A stretch of 64,000 bases of DNA, from contig CANJII010000009.1 in the NCBI GenBank assembly GCA_947474435.1, positions 32,349 to 96,348 of the forward strand, read 5' to 3'. The notes beneath the pieces are model-generated. The model saw only the letters and a program-made list of their open reading frames with translations. It did not search any database and was not told where the DNA came from. Numbering within the stretch: position 1 is the stretch's first letter; every line of letters begins with the position of its first letter. This document shows positions 1-8,906 of the stretch, in pieces. A program made the position numbers and the translations under genes. This stretch comes from Chitinophagaceae bacterium. GTDB lineage: Bacteria; Bacteroidota; Bacteroidia; Chitinophagales; UBA10324.

Positions 1-474
1 AGTTTTTAAAAGAGATTTTAATCCGCCGCCAACTTTTGTGCTGTCGTCAATCACTAAAATTGTTTTTGAATCAGCAATTGCATATTGCCAACTCCCATCT
101 GCATTTTGGGTTGCAATGGATTCAAATTTTACTAATTTGAATTTTCCTTTTTTACCCTTGCTTTCTGCTGAAACGATGTAGTCTTTTCCGGTTGTTAAAA
201 TTTTATCATCAAGTTTCACAATCATGTTTTCCGGAAAAGTATTTACATCCATCATAAATGATTGAAAATATCCGCCACGGTTTGCTGTGATTCCATATTG
301 ATAAAAACGATCAGCAATGTATGCGGCAGCTTTTGTGTCGCCATCGTTTACATATCCTCTTCCAAAAAAATAAGAAGAGGTAAGGGTGTCAATTATTTTT
401 TTTGCATAGGCACTGTCTTGTGCATTGCAAGTGTTGGGGAAAGCACTTACAACTGTGAATGAAAAAAAAAGCAA
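1..474 (-). CDS. M28-family metallopeptidase, N-terminal part (runs off the window)
   Basis: Reading the minus strand gives an open frame that continues past the window edge. It starts with a hydrophobic signal-like segment (LALLFFSFTVVSAF) ending near NAQ, followed by YFFGRGYVNDGDTKAAAYIA and a TFPENMIVKLDDKI stretch. From memory this pattern is typical of the N-terminal region of secreted Bacteroidota M28 (PA-domain) aminopeptidases; the zinc ligands lie outside the window. No ATG occurs in frame between the upstream stop (610-612) and the signal segment. TTG at 474 is the best-placed candidate start, with ATT slightly upstream as an alternative. A copy of a palindromic repeat (479-514) sits exactly where the start should be, so the gene may have a non-ATG start or a damaged 5' end. 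The family call is moderately sure; the start is uncertain. Confidence 0.6.
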   Translation of the reverse strand, partial: MLFFSFTVVSAFPNTCNAQDSAYAKKIIDTLTSSYFFGRGYVNDGDTKAAAYIADRFYQYGITANRGGYFQSFMMDVNTFPENMIVKLDDKILTTGKDYIVSAESKGKKGKFKLVKFESIATQNADGSWQYAIADSKTILVIDDSTKVGGGLKSLLKT

Positions 475-478
475 TGCT

Positions 479-514
479 AAAGCTTCACCCTTAATCCCTC
501 TTCTAAGGTGTGAG
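479..514. repeat. Diverged copy of the palindromic CCCCTCTCCTAAGG element
   Basis: The stretch TTCACCCTTAATCCCTCTTC followed by TAAGG matches, with several mismatches, the left arm of the element in dnaE (2240-2276). The right arm is degenerate. It overlaps the 5' end of the M28 peptidase frame. Confidence 0.55.
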
Positions 515-581
515 AAACGGTCGCGAAAATTTTTGCAACCATGAAAAAAATTAAAGATAAATTTCAAAATAGAAATTTTAT

Positions 582-636
582 TGACTGCAAACTGCAAACT
601 GTTAACTGCCTACTGCTTACTGCTTGCTGTCAACTG
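582..636. repeat. ACTGCCTACTG-type short tandem repeat cluster
   Basis: Degenerate tandem words (ACTGCAA, ACTGCCT, ACTGCTT, ACTGCTTG) with a period of about 7 bases. On the minus strand this reads CAGTAAGCAGTAG and supplies the last codons and stop of purS. Related clusters occur at 42431-42468, 45141-45178 and 45670-45717. Confidence 0.7.
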
Positions 637-870
637 AAATTCATAATATTCCATCACCTGATTCGACAATAATTTTTTGCAGGCAGTTTCTACTTTCTCG
701 TTCGCAAGTTTTTCTGTATCTGCTTCTATCTGAATGGTGATGTGCTTGCCAATGCGAACATCTTTCGCTTCGTTTATTCCGAGGTTTTTTAATCCTGATA
801 CAACTGCCTTGCCTTGCGGATCGAGCAATTCTTTGAGTGGCATTACATTAATTTCTGCTGTGTAAATCAT
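610..870 (-). CDS. purS: Phosphoribosylformylglycinamidine synthase subunit PurS
   Basis: A small 86-residue protein of the PurS family. PurS is the structural bridge between PurQ (glutaminase) and PurL (synthetase) in the fourth step of de novo purine synthesis. The diagnostic N-terminal block LLDPQGKAVVSGLKNLG and the following VRIGKHITIQIEAD are present, and the length is normal for the family. No purQ or purL lies next to it in this window. The C-terminal tail QLTASSKQ and the stop codon are encoded by the short tandem repeat cluster at 582-636, so the native end of the protein has probably been replaced or extended by repeat sequence. The ATG at 870 fits the family N-terminus. Confidence 0.9.
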   Translation of the reverse strand: MIYTAEINVMPLKELLDPQGKAVVSGLKNLGINEAKDVRIGKHITIQIEADTEKLANEKVETACKKLLSNQVMEYYEFQLTASSKQ

Positions 871-874
871 CTTT

Positions 875-935
875 TTTGGTTACGGGTTTCGAGTTTATGG
901 TTTAGGGTTTTTGTTTCGAATTTCGTGTTTTTGGT
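875..935. repeat. GTTTCGAGTTT-type low-complexity intergenic repeat
   Basis: Degenerate words GGGTTTCGAGTTT, GGTTTAGGGTTTTTG and TTTCGAATTTCGTGTTTTTGG fill the gap between purS and pssA. No coding signal is seen. It has the same character as the other phrase-like repeats in this window. Confidence 0.5.
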
Positions 936-941
936 TTGGTG

Positions 942-1724
942 TTATTCTGGCTTTTCGAGGAATGAATTGATGATGGAAAGAAGAATGTACGCGATAATAG
1001 CGAGCGCTAATCCGGTCCAGTGCATGAAAAAAATCAGGAGCAACGATAGTAAAATAAAAATTACCCGCAACTCATTTCCTCTCCAGCCAAGTGATTTTAC
1101 TTTCAATGAAAACATTTTCAGTTCAGAAACCATCAGCCACGAAAACAAAATAGTAATGCCGTATAAAATCCATTTGTTGATTAACAGATTTCCTAACCCA
1201 TACTCATTACCAATGTATATTAGTGGAAGTGTGGCAATGAAAATGGCATTTGCAGGAGATGGTAACCCTATAAAACTTTCGTGCTGTCTTTCGTCAATAT
1301 TAAATTTTGCCAATCGCCAGCAGGCCGCACATGCAATTAATAAGGCAGGAAGAAGAAATAATTTGCTTGTGTAAAGGGCACCGCTCTCTAAAAAGTAAGC
1401 CCGTTCCAACAGCTGATAAATGATTATTGCAGGCAGTACTCCGAAGGTCACCATATCAGCCAATGAGTCCAATTGTTTTCCGATTGCTGATTTTGCGTTC
1501 AGCGCGCGGGCAACAAAGCCATCAAAAAAATCAATCACTGCAGCAATCAAAATACAAAAGCCACTCGTGAATAACCGATTGCTAATTTCGAAAGTCTGAT
1601 AAATTCCGTGCTGACCTTTTGTTAAAATAAAATATCGTTCATCGAAAGCATACAGTATTCCTATACAACCTAAAGTCAGGTTGAGGAGTGTTAGCATGTT
1701 CGGAATTTGTTTGATGAGTTTCAT
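942..1724 (-). CDS. pssA: CDP-diacylglycerol--serine O-phosphatidyltransferase
   Basis: An integral membrane enzyme that transfers phosphatidyl from CDP-diacylglycerol to L-serine, giving phosphatidylserine for phosphatidylethanolamine synthesis. The CDP-alcohol phosphatidyltransferase signature D-G-x2-A-R-x8-G-x3-D-x3-D is complete at residues about 67-89 (DGFVAR ... GKQLDSLAD). Hydrophobic segments lie before and after it, as in the family. I prefer the ATG at 1724 (MKLIKQIPNMLTLLNL) to the one seven codons upstream, because homologues begin with an amphipathic stretch leading straight into PNxLTLLNL. It faces the same way as purS and dnaE, with more than 60 bases to each, so it may be independently transcribed. 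Confidence 0.92.
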   Translation of the reverse strand: MKLIKQIPNMLTLLNLTLGCIGILYAFDERYFILTKGQHGIYQTFEISNRLFTSGFCILIAAVIDFFDGFVARALNAKSAIGKQLDSLADMVTFGVLPAIIIYQLLERAYFLESGALYTSKLFLLPALLIACAACWRLAKFNIDERQHESFIGLPSPANAIFIATLPLIYIGNEYGLGNLLINKWILYGITILFSWLMVSELKMFSLKVKSLGWRGNELRVIFILLSLLLIFFMHWTGLALAIIAYILLSIINSFLEKPE

Positions 1725-1911
1725 CAGAAAATAATTGTGTTGCAAACCTAATGCAGTATTTATTTTTTTATGAAAAACATGTACTCAAACAAATTGCAAT
1801 TATTCTTCATCCTTATTTCAATCAATTATTTTGAACTGTTTTATTCTGTATGTTCTTTAGGTGTTAAGAGTTTTTTTATTTAAAAATATTTTTCCCATTC
1901 AGAACATTTTT

Positions 1912-4900
1912 TCAAGCCACCAACATATCTCGCGCATCAGGTTGCTTCATCAAATCTTCTCTCGTAATAAAATCAAGTTTATGCATGGCTGTAACTTCGA
2001 GACTGTAAAAACCAAATTCTTCCGCCACTCTTCCTGTGATTCTGTAGCAACCTCGCCCGCGAAACGGAAACAGTTTTGTTTCATTGGGAAAATGTGTGGT
2101 GTCGAAAAAAAATCCATTGCGGTCGAGCCAGGTACCGAAACGCATTTCATCGCCACGCTTTGTTCGGGTGTACTTGGTAGTTACGAGGTAGCCAATCATC
2201 ACCACAATTTTTCCATTGTGATTTTTTAAGTCGTGTGCAAGCCTCACCCCTAACCCCTCTCCTAAGGAGAGGGGAACTGCCGCTACATCTGAATTAATAT
2301 TTGAGGGAACTGTGTCGAAGCCCTTCAACAAATCAAAAGGTGAGCACAATGGAAAACCGAGCAACTCAATTTCGTCGAGTGCATCATCCAATTGATGATG
2401 TGATAGAATTGGTAAAGTAAAATTGGTTGGAGGCATTGCAAAAAGTTCGGGATGCGGTGTGGTGTGTTTTTCATTTCCGAGTACTGTATGAATATCCCAT
2501 AGCAATTGTTTTTTGCTGCGACCGGTGAAACGAAATGCACCGATGCGCACGAGTATGCGCAACTGGTCGATCGTGCAATTCACACGATTACAAAAATCTT
2601 CGAGACCGAGAAATGCGCCATGCAATTTTTGTTCAGCTTCTATTCGCTGCGAAGTAGTTGCTTCCATTTCGGCCAGGTGAATGAAGCCAAGAAAAATATC
2701 ATCGCCGGTAATTGTTGTTAAATGATTGCTCCGGTTAATGTCGGGTGCATGAATGTTGGCGCCGCTCATGCGCGCTTCGTGTACATAAAATTCAGTGTGA
2801 TAAAATCCACCGAAATTATTTATCACGCCCACCATAAATTCTTTCGGGTAATAAGTTTTCAAAAACAAACTCTGGTAACTCTCCACCGCATACGATGCTG
2901 AGTGCCCTTTTGAAAAAGCATAACCGGCAAAGCTTTCAATCTGCCGCCACACTTCTGCTGTAATTTTTCGTTCGTAACCCTTTGCATCACAGTTGGCAAA
3001 AAAATTTTCTTTCACTTTATCAAACTCTTCGCGCCCGCGAAATTTCCCCGACATGCCGCGCCGCAGCATATCGGCTTCGGTGAGTGTGAGTCCCGCAAAG
3101 TAGTGCGCCACTTTTATCACATCTTCCTGATACACCATGATGCCATAAGTTTCGGCCATCAGCTCCTGCATGAACGGATGAATGTAAGTGCGCTGCGAAG
3201 CATCGCGATGGCGAACAATGTATTCGCGCATCATTCCCGAACTGGCAACACCGGGACGAATGATGGAACTTGCCGCAACGAGTGAGAGGTAATTATCAAC
3301 TTCTAATTTTTTCAGCAGCATGCGCATCGCAGGGCTCTCAATGTAAAAGCAACCCATGCATCGCGCATCACGCAGGTTGGCTTTCATGTTTTCGTCCTGC
3401 TTAAATTTTTTTATATCATGAATATCAATTTCAATGTTGCGGTTTTGTTTTACAATTTCCACTGTGTCCTTTATGTGTCCGAGTCCGCGTTGTGAGAGAA
3501 TATCGAATTTATAAAGTCCAACATCTTCCGCTTCAATCATGCTGAACTGCGAAACCGGAAAACCTTTTGGCGGATTGCTGAGTGCCGTATAATAAGTGAG
3601 TGGTTTTTCTGAAATTAAAATTCCTCCTGCGTGAATGCCAAGGTGCGCAGGGAAACCATACAAGCGCTCGACATAACGATAAATTAATTTCCCTGTTTCG
3701 TGCGATGGTTCGCTTCGTTTGAAATTATCGGCGAGCGAATCAATTTCATTTTTCGGTAAGCCGAAAACTTTTCCCAACTCACGAATAACCGCGTTGGCTT
3801 TAAACTCGCTGTAAGTGGCGAGCATGCTGGCGCAATAATTTTTTCCGTACTTGTTCAGAATAAATGCAATCACCTCATCACGATCCTTCCAGCTGAAATC
3901 CAAATCGAAATCGGGCGGACTGGTGCGCGATGGATTAATGAACCGCTCGAAATACAAATCCAGATCAATGGGGTCAACATCAGTGATGCGCAACAGGTAA
4001 GCCACCATGCTGTTAGCGCCGCTGCCGCGACCGATGTAAAAAAATTTTTTCTGCTGTGCGAACGATACAATGTCGTGATTGATGAGAAAGTACGAAGCGA
4101 AACTTCCTTCGTGTATCATGCGCAGTTCCTTTTCCAGTCGCTCTATAATTTTTTCATCCACCGTTTCATACCGATACTTCAATGCATCGTAACTGAGTTT
4201 GCGCAACTGCTGCATATCACTTTCCACACTTCCGGTAAACTGTTTTTTGTTCTTGCTTATTCCGAAATCAAAATCAATGCTGCACTGCGCCAATAATTTA
4301 TTTGTATTATCAATGAGAAAAGGAAGCAGCGCAAAATTTTTTAGCGCTTCCGATTCTGTCATCATCACTTCGGTTTCATCAGCAGTTTCAGTTTTAGATA
4401 ATTTGCTGAGCAAAGTATTGTTGGCAACAGCACGCAGCAACCGGTGAATGTTAAAATCAATTTTTGTGCTGACGGTTACAGTACACAGCGCCACTAATTT
4501 TTCCGGTTGATTTTTCAGTTTGGGAAAAAGCAGTTTGTTAATGTCGGCAGGGCGAATGCCGATGAATTCATTTTCGTTAAGTGTTGGTGGTTGTTTTCCG
4601 AAAGGATAAATGATAAATACATTTTCGAAAGCAGGTGCTTGTGCCGGAATCGGTTCTTCAGTTTGTAAATGATGCGTGAGTAATTCATTCAGTTCGCGAA
4701 AGCCTTCGTTGTTTTTTGCAATGCCGATGAATTGTTGTTGTGCGCCGTTGCGAAAATCAATGCCAACTACCGTAGAAACACTGTACTTCGGTGCAAGCCG
4801 TACAAAGTCGAGCACGCCGGATGTGTTGTTGATATCGGTGAGCGCAATGCGGGGGATGCTGTTTTTTTTCGCCTCACCGAGCAATCGCTCTATGCTGAGT

Positions 4901-4944
4901 GCGCCGTATTTTAAACTGAAGTAGCTGTGGCAATTGAGGAACAT
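1912..4944 (-). CDS. dnaE: DNA polymerase III alpha subunit, short form (DnaE family)
   Basis: A C-family DNA polymerase of about 1010 residues, shorter than replicative DnaE1. This length is typical of the second, possibly translesion/ImuC-like, DnaE of Bacteroidota. The catalytic motif PDFDLDF lies near residues 342-348 and GRGSGANSMVAYLLR just before it. HIGH-type helix-hairpin and OB-fold-like segments (IVVMIGYLVTTKYTRT) follow. The N-terminal PHP domain looks degenerate: CHSYFS keeps one histidine, but TDINN replaces the usual TDHGN, so proofreading metal binding is doubtful. The start at 4944 (MFLNCHSYFSLKYG) fits the family better than the one 13 codons upstream. A TATATTTG box (minus strand, 4962-4969) precedes it. 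About residues 890-900 (PLSLGEGLGVR) come from an inserted palindromic repeat that keeps the frame. Confidence 0.88.
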   Translation of the reverse strand: MFLNCHSYFSLKYGALSIERLLGEAKKNSIPRIALTDINNTSGVLDFVRLAPKYSVSTVVGIDFRNGAQQQFIGIAKNNEGFRELNELLTHHLQTEEPIPAQAPAFENVFIIYPFGKQPPTLNENEFIGIRPADINKLLFPKLKNQPEKLVALCTVTVSTKIDFNIHRLLRAVANNTLLSKLSKTETADETEVMMTESEALKNFALLPFLIDNTNKLLAQCSIDFDFGISKNKKQFTGSVESDMQQLRKLSYDALKYRYETVDEKIIERLEKELRMIHEGSFASYFLINHDIVSFAQQKKFFYIGRGSGANSMVAYLLRITDVDPIDLDLYFERFINPSRTSPPDFDLDFSWKDRDEVIAFILNKYGKNYCASMLATYSEFKANAVIRELGKVFGLPKNEIDSLADNFKRSEPSHETGKLIYRYVERLYGFPAHLGIHAGGILISEKPLTYYTALSNPPKGFPVSQFSMIEAEDVGLYKFDILSQRGLGHIKDTVEIVKQNRNIEIDIHDIKKFKQDENMKANLRDARCMGCFYIESPAMRMLLKKLEVDNYLSLVAASSIIRPGVASSGMMREYIVRHRDASQRTYIHPFMQELMAETYGIMVYQEDVIKVAHYFAGLTLTEADMLRRGMSGKFRGREEFDKVKENFFANCDAKGYERKITAEVWRQIESFAGYAFSKGHSASYAVESYQSLFLKTYYPKEFMVGVINNFGGFYHTEFYVHEARMSGANIHAPDINRSNHLTTITGDDIFLGFIHLAEMEATTSQRIEAEQKLHGAFLGLEDFCNRVNCTIDQLRILVRIGAFRFTGRSKKQLLWDIHTVLGNEKHTTPHPELFAMPPTNFTLPILSHHQLDDALDEIELLGFPLCSPFDLLKGFDTVPSNINSDVAAVPLSLGEGLGVRLAHDLKNHNGKIVVMIGYLVTTKYTRTKRGDEMRFGTWLDRNGFFFDTTHFPNETKLFPFRGRGCYRITGRVAEEFGFYSLEVTAMHKLDFITREDLMKQPDARDMLVA
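2240..2276. repeat. Palindromic interspersed element inside dnaE
   Basis: CCCCTCTCC-TAA-GGAGAGGGG forms a perfect 9-bp stem at 2254-2274, preceded by CCTCACCCCTAA. It is read through in frame by dnaE as PLSLGEGLGVR. Related copies are at 479-514 and 62953-62988. Confidence 0.8.
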
Positions 4945-4961
4945 AATGATTGTAATAAAGA

Positions 4962-4969
4962 CAAATATA
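4962..4969 (-). promoter_or_regulatory. Bacteroidota-type -7 box upstream of dnaE
   Basis: The minus strand reads TATATTTG, an exact match to the known Bacteroidota -7 consensus TAnnTTTG, 17 bases before the chosen dnaE ATG. No well-spaced -33 TTTG is obvious. Confidence 0.4.
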
Positions 4970-5205
4970 AACTTGCAATACAATCATTTTTAAAAATTAG
5001 AACCCCGAAATCGTTAGTCATTAGTTGCCGACAGAAAAACAAGAAAGAGAATATGGAGGTTGACTTCCGTAAGGAAGAATGGTTTTTTTGATTTTTGATT
5101 GAGTAATAATATTTTTAATCAGTGGGTTATTTTATTTTCAACTGCCACATAATGCTTGCTATAAATTTTTGTATAATTATATTTGACAACAATAAAAAAT
5201 TTACT

Positions 5206-8200
5206 ATGAGAAAAATTCTTACTCTGCTTTTTGTATTAACAACAATGTTCCATTTCAATTCTAAAGGTTCTCATATAATGGGGATGGATATTTCTTATAA
5301 ATGTTTAGGAAATAATACTTACCATATTACACTTTCGTTTTACAGAGACTGCAGTGGAATTACACTCGGAACCTCTCTGTCAGTTAACTATGAATCACCA
5401 AGCGGTTGTGGAGCAGCGGGTACGGCTACTCTAAATCTGATCCCAAACAGCCCCGATGAAGTTACTCCGTTATGTCAATCGCAACTTGCACAAAGTTCTT
5501 GCAACGGGGGAGCATTACCGGGAGTTCAACGATATATTTTTGAAGGAGATATAACTTTTCCTTCAGCCTGCAATGATTGGGTGGTCTATTATGAAGATTG
5601 CTGTCGGAATGCTGCGATAACAAACATTGCCGGTGCTTCAACATTTGGTATTCGTGTAGAAGCATTTATTGATAATACCAATGGACTTTGCAATAACTCA
5701 CCTGTGTTTACAACTTTGCCAACACCTTATATCTGTGCCAACCAACCCTATAATTATAATCATGGGGCCTTTGATATTGATGGCGATTCACTTGTTTATA
5801 CTTTAATTGATCCGATGGATTGGTTAGGTGGTGCACCAATTCCATATTCTGCTCCATTCAGTTCAATTTATCCTCTTTCTACAAACTCAGGCACAGTATC
5901 TTTTGACCCTGCAACCGGACAAATGTCATTTACACCTAATGCAACTCAGATAACAGTTGTTGCAGTTAGGGTTGATGAATACAGAAACGGAGTTTTAGTT
6001 GGTTCGGTTACCAGAGACATCCAATTGGTTGTCTTAAATTGTAATAATCAGGTTTCTGTAATAAGTGCGCCTACCAATGTTACCGGAGGTTATCCAACAG
6101 GACCAACATCATTTGAAGTTTGCCCAGGGCAACCTCTTTCGTTTCAATTTACCAATACAGATCCTGATGCAGGACAAATTCTTTCTATTTTTTCAAATCT
6201 TTCAAGTGTAATTCCAGCCGCTACTTTAACGAATGTTGGAACAAACCCGGTTACTTCAAGTTTCTACTGGCAACCTTCAGGTTCTGATACAGGATTTCAT
6301 TCGTTCACTCTTACAGTTCAGGATGATGCATGCCCGATTATGGGTCAACAGGTTTATTCATTTCAGATATATGTTTTGGCAGGAACATCTGCCGGTCCTG
6401 ATATAACAATTTGCGGCAACATGACTGCGCAGTTACAAGCAACCGGCGGAACATCTTTTACATGGACTCCTGCTGCCGGACTTAACAACGCAAATATTTC
6501 AAATCCAATTGCTACTCCTGCTCAAACCACTACTTATGTTGTGAGCAGTAATCTTACTGGCGGATGCAGTAATGTTGATAGCATGATTGTTTTTGTTGTT
6601 CCTGATTTCACTTTTACTGTTTCACCAACATTAGATACTATTTGTTTAAATCAACAATCGCAATTAGGCATTGTTGGTAGTAATGGTGGTGCGCCTTATA
6701 CTTATTCATGGACACCTGTTGCTACTTTACTTGGAGCAAATACATCAACACCTTCAGCTTCACCTGCCGTTACTACTACTTATAATGTTTCAATAACCAG
6801 CAATGGAGGATGTACAAAAACCAGCAGTGCAGTAGTGTTTGTTGCAGGAATAGCTCCACCTTTAAATTTAGTAGCTTCTCCGCAAACCATTTGCGTTGGA
6901 CAAACTTCTCAACTTGATATTAATGCCACCGGAGGAGGAAACTATTGTACGCCAACTTATAATTCTCTTTGCTCTTCAAACGATTACATTGAAAATTTTT
7001 CTTTTAATTCTTTAACAAATAATTTATCGGGTTGTAATGGAAACGCTAACAACTTTATTTATTATGCAGGTGCGCCAACCACAACTGTAATGCTTGGAAG
7101 TTCTTATCCGATTTCAATGCAGGCAGGTGCTTCATGGGGGCAAGGTTTCGGAGTATGGATCGATTACAATCAGAATGGTTCATATGCAGATGCAGGAGAA
7201 TTTGTTTATACAAGTGGTTCTTCCGGTACAAATGTGTTCAATGGAAATGTATTAATTCCGGTTACTGCAATTCCTGGCTGGACCCGTTTAAGAGTTCTTT
7301 GTCGTTATGCTACTGTTCCTGCTGCAACTGATTTTTGCGGGACCAATTTTGCATTTGGCGAATGTGAAGATTATGATATTTATATTGATGGTGGAAACTT
7401 AACTTACTTATGGTCGCCTGCTGCTTCTTTAAGTGATCCTACAATTAAAAACCCAATTGCTTCTCCGTTACAAACTACTACTTACACCTTAACAGTAACC
7501 AGCGGAGGATTTTGTTCAAACACCGATACTGTGATCGTAAATGTTATTACCAATTACCAATGTAATGCAGGTAACGATACATCTATTTGTCTTGGTGGTT
7601 CTGCTCAACTGAATGGTACAAATGCTGTTACCTATTCATGGACCTCAATACCCGCAGGATTTGTAAGTGCTGTTTCAAATCCAATTGTTTCGCCGGTTGT
7701 TACAACCTCATATGTTTTATATGGATTGAATGCATCCGGTTGCGGTGATTATGATACCGTAGTTGTAACATTTAATCCATTACCCGGATTCAGTGCCGGA
7801 ACCGATCAAACAATGTGTTGGTATGATTCTGTATACATGGCACCCTCTGGTTCATGGGTTTCTTATGCATGGCTACCAGCCACAACATTAAGCGATCCAA
7901 CCCTTGCATCTCCAATGGCTAATCCCGTAACCACAACAACTTACACACTTACAGTAATCGATAATAACGGTTGTGCAGGTTTTGATTCCATCATAGTTTT
8001 TGTACTGCAACCATTAAATCTTATAACATCGCCTGATACAATTACTTGTTCGGGTGTAGGAGTGAATGTCAGCGTTGATCAGGGTATTACATTTTTATGG
8101 GAACCATCACCGAGTGCATCAAATCCAACTGCGCAAAACACTATGGTAACTCCTTATTCTCCAACTACCTATACCATAACTGTTTCTGATACTTTCGGAT

Positions 8201-8751
8201 GTTTCACTTCTGATTCAATTGCAATAGATATTTATACATTACCAACTATTACTGCCGGAACCGATGTTGAAATCATTCCTGGCGAATCAATAACATTGCA
8301 GGCCTGGATGTCGGGTGGTTTATCATACCTCTGGCAACCTGCTGATGGTGATGGAAGTACATCTGCTTCCTATACTGTATCACCTGTTATAACAACTACC
8401 TATACTGTTTTAGGAACAAGCGTTAACGGTTGCACCAATTCCGATGAAATAGTAGTAATTCTATTATCACCGTGCCAATCGTTAATGATGCCTAATGTTT
8501 TCTCACCAAACCATGATGGAAAAAATGATGTATTGCAACCTTACATTGTTGGAATTGAAGTGGTAACCCGTTTTGAAGTTTATGATCGTTGGGGCGAAAG
8601 AGTATTCTTTGATGATGATGCAAAAAAAGGATGGGATGGAAAGAATAACAACAATGATGATTGTCAGATAGGCGTTTACATTTATAATATTGTAACCATG
8701 TGTGAAGGGCACTCGAGAGTTTATAAAGGAAATGTGACTTTGATAAAATAA
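5206..8751 (+). CDS. Large secreted T9SS type B (gliding-associated C-terminal domain) protein with GEVED domain
   Basis: A signal peptide (MRKILTLLFVLTTMFHFNSKG) leads into SHIMGMDISYKCLGNNTYHI, a lead sequence seen in many secreted Bacteroidota adhesin-like proteins. Several Ig/PKD-like repeats follow, each ending in a NPIASPLQTTTYTLTV-type phrase. Residues about 578-728 form a GEVED-type domain (VWIDYNQNG, ending FGECEDYDIYI). The C-terminus (PNVFSPNHDGKNDVLQPY, DRWGERVF, GWDGK, VYIYNI) is the type B T9SS sorting domain, so the protein should cross the outer membrane through T9SS and be attached to or released from the surface. I use the ATG at 5206 because it starts the signal peptide. 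A strong terminator follows. The ligand and function are unknown; adhesion is a guess. Confidence 0.88.
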   Translation: MRKILTLLFVLTTMFHFNSKGSHIMGMDISYKCLGNNTYHITLSFYRDCSGITLGTSLSVNYESPSGCGAAGTATLNLIPNSPDEVTPLCQSQLAQSSCNGGALPGVQRYIFEGDITFPSACNDWVVYYEDCCRNAAITNIAGASTFGIRVEAFIDNTNGLCNNSPVFTTLPTPYICANQPYNYNHGAFDIDGDSLVYTLIDPMDWLGGAPIPYSAPFSSIYPLSTNSGTVSFDPATGQMSFTPNATQITVVAVRVDEYRNGVLVGSVTRDIQLVVLNCNNQVSVISAPTNVTGGYPTGPTSFEVCPGQPLSFQFTNTDPDAGQILSIFSNLSSVIPAATLTNVGTNPVTSSFYWQPSGSDTGFHSFTLTVQDDACPIMGQQVYSFQIYVLAGTSAGPDITICGNMTAQLQATGGTSFTWTPAAGLNNANISNPIATPAQTTTYVVSSNLTGGCSNVDSMIVFVVPDFTFTVSPTLDTICLNQQSQLGIVGSNGGAPYTYSWTPVATLLGANTSTPSASPAVTTTYNVSITSNGGCTKTSSAVVFVAGIAPPLNLVASPQTICVGQTSQLDINATGGGNYCTPTYNSLCSSNDYIENFSFNSLTNNLSGCNGNANNFIYYAGAPTTTVMLGSSYPISMQAGASWGQGFGVWIDYNQNGSYADAGEFVYTSGSSGTNVFNGNVLIPVTAIPGWTRLRVLCRYATVPAATDFCGTNFAFGECEDYDIYIDGGNLTYLWSPAASLSDPTIKNPIASPLQTTTYTLTVTSGGFCSNTDTVIVNVITNYQCNAGNDTSICLGGSAQLNGTNAVTYSWTSIPAGFVSAVSNPIVSPVVTTSYVLYGLNASGCGDYDTVVVTFNPLPGFSAGTDQTMCWYDSVYMAPSGSWVSYAWLPATTLSDPTLASPMANPVTTTTYTLTVIDNNGCAGFDSIIVFVLQPLNLITSPDTITCSGVGVNVSVDQGITFLWEPSPSASNPTAQNTMVTPYSPTTYTITVSDTFGCFTSDSIAIDIYTLPTITAGTDVEIIPGESITLQAWMSGGLSYLWQPADGDGSTSASYTVSPVITTTYTVLGTSVNGCTNSDEIVVILLSPCQSLMMPNVFSPNHDGKNDVLQPYIVGIEVVTRFEVYDRWGERVFFDDDAKKGWDGKNNNNDDCQIGVYIYNIVTMCEGHSRVYKGNVTLIK

Positions 8752-8763
8752 AATTCAAATAAT

Positions 8764-8808
8764 AAAATGAAGAGCCCCGGTAAATTTTTTATCGGGGCTC
8801 TTCATTTT
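8764..8808 (+). terminator. Rho-independent terminator after the type B T9SS gene
   Basis: A perfect 16-bp inverted repeat (AAAATGAAGAGCCCCG and its complement) around a 13-base A/T-rich loop, ending in TTTT, directly after the stop at 8751. It is symmetrical enough to work on both strands. Confidence 0.85.
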
Positions 8809-8906
8809 AATAAGTGTTGTCCTGAAAAAAGTTGACTCAAAAAAAGTCAACAATTTTGTGAGCGCAGTTTCAATTCATGCGGAATACGGACCGAGACTAA
8901 AAAAAA

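Noticed and set aside
814..1374. 186-residue plus-strand ORF opposite pssA
   Set aside because: It lies antisense to a gene with a complete catalytic signature.
8820..8850. Insertion-sequence end (GTTGACT/AGTCAAC inverted repeat)
   Set aside because: Only a 7-bp stem is present, with no transposase remnant or matching second end.
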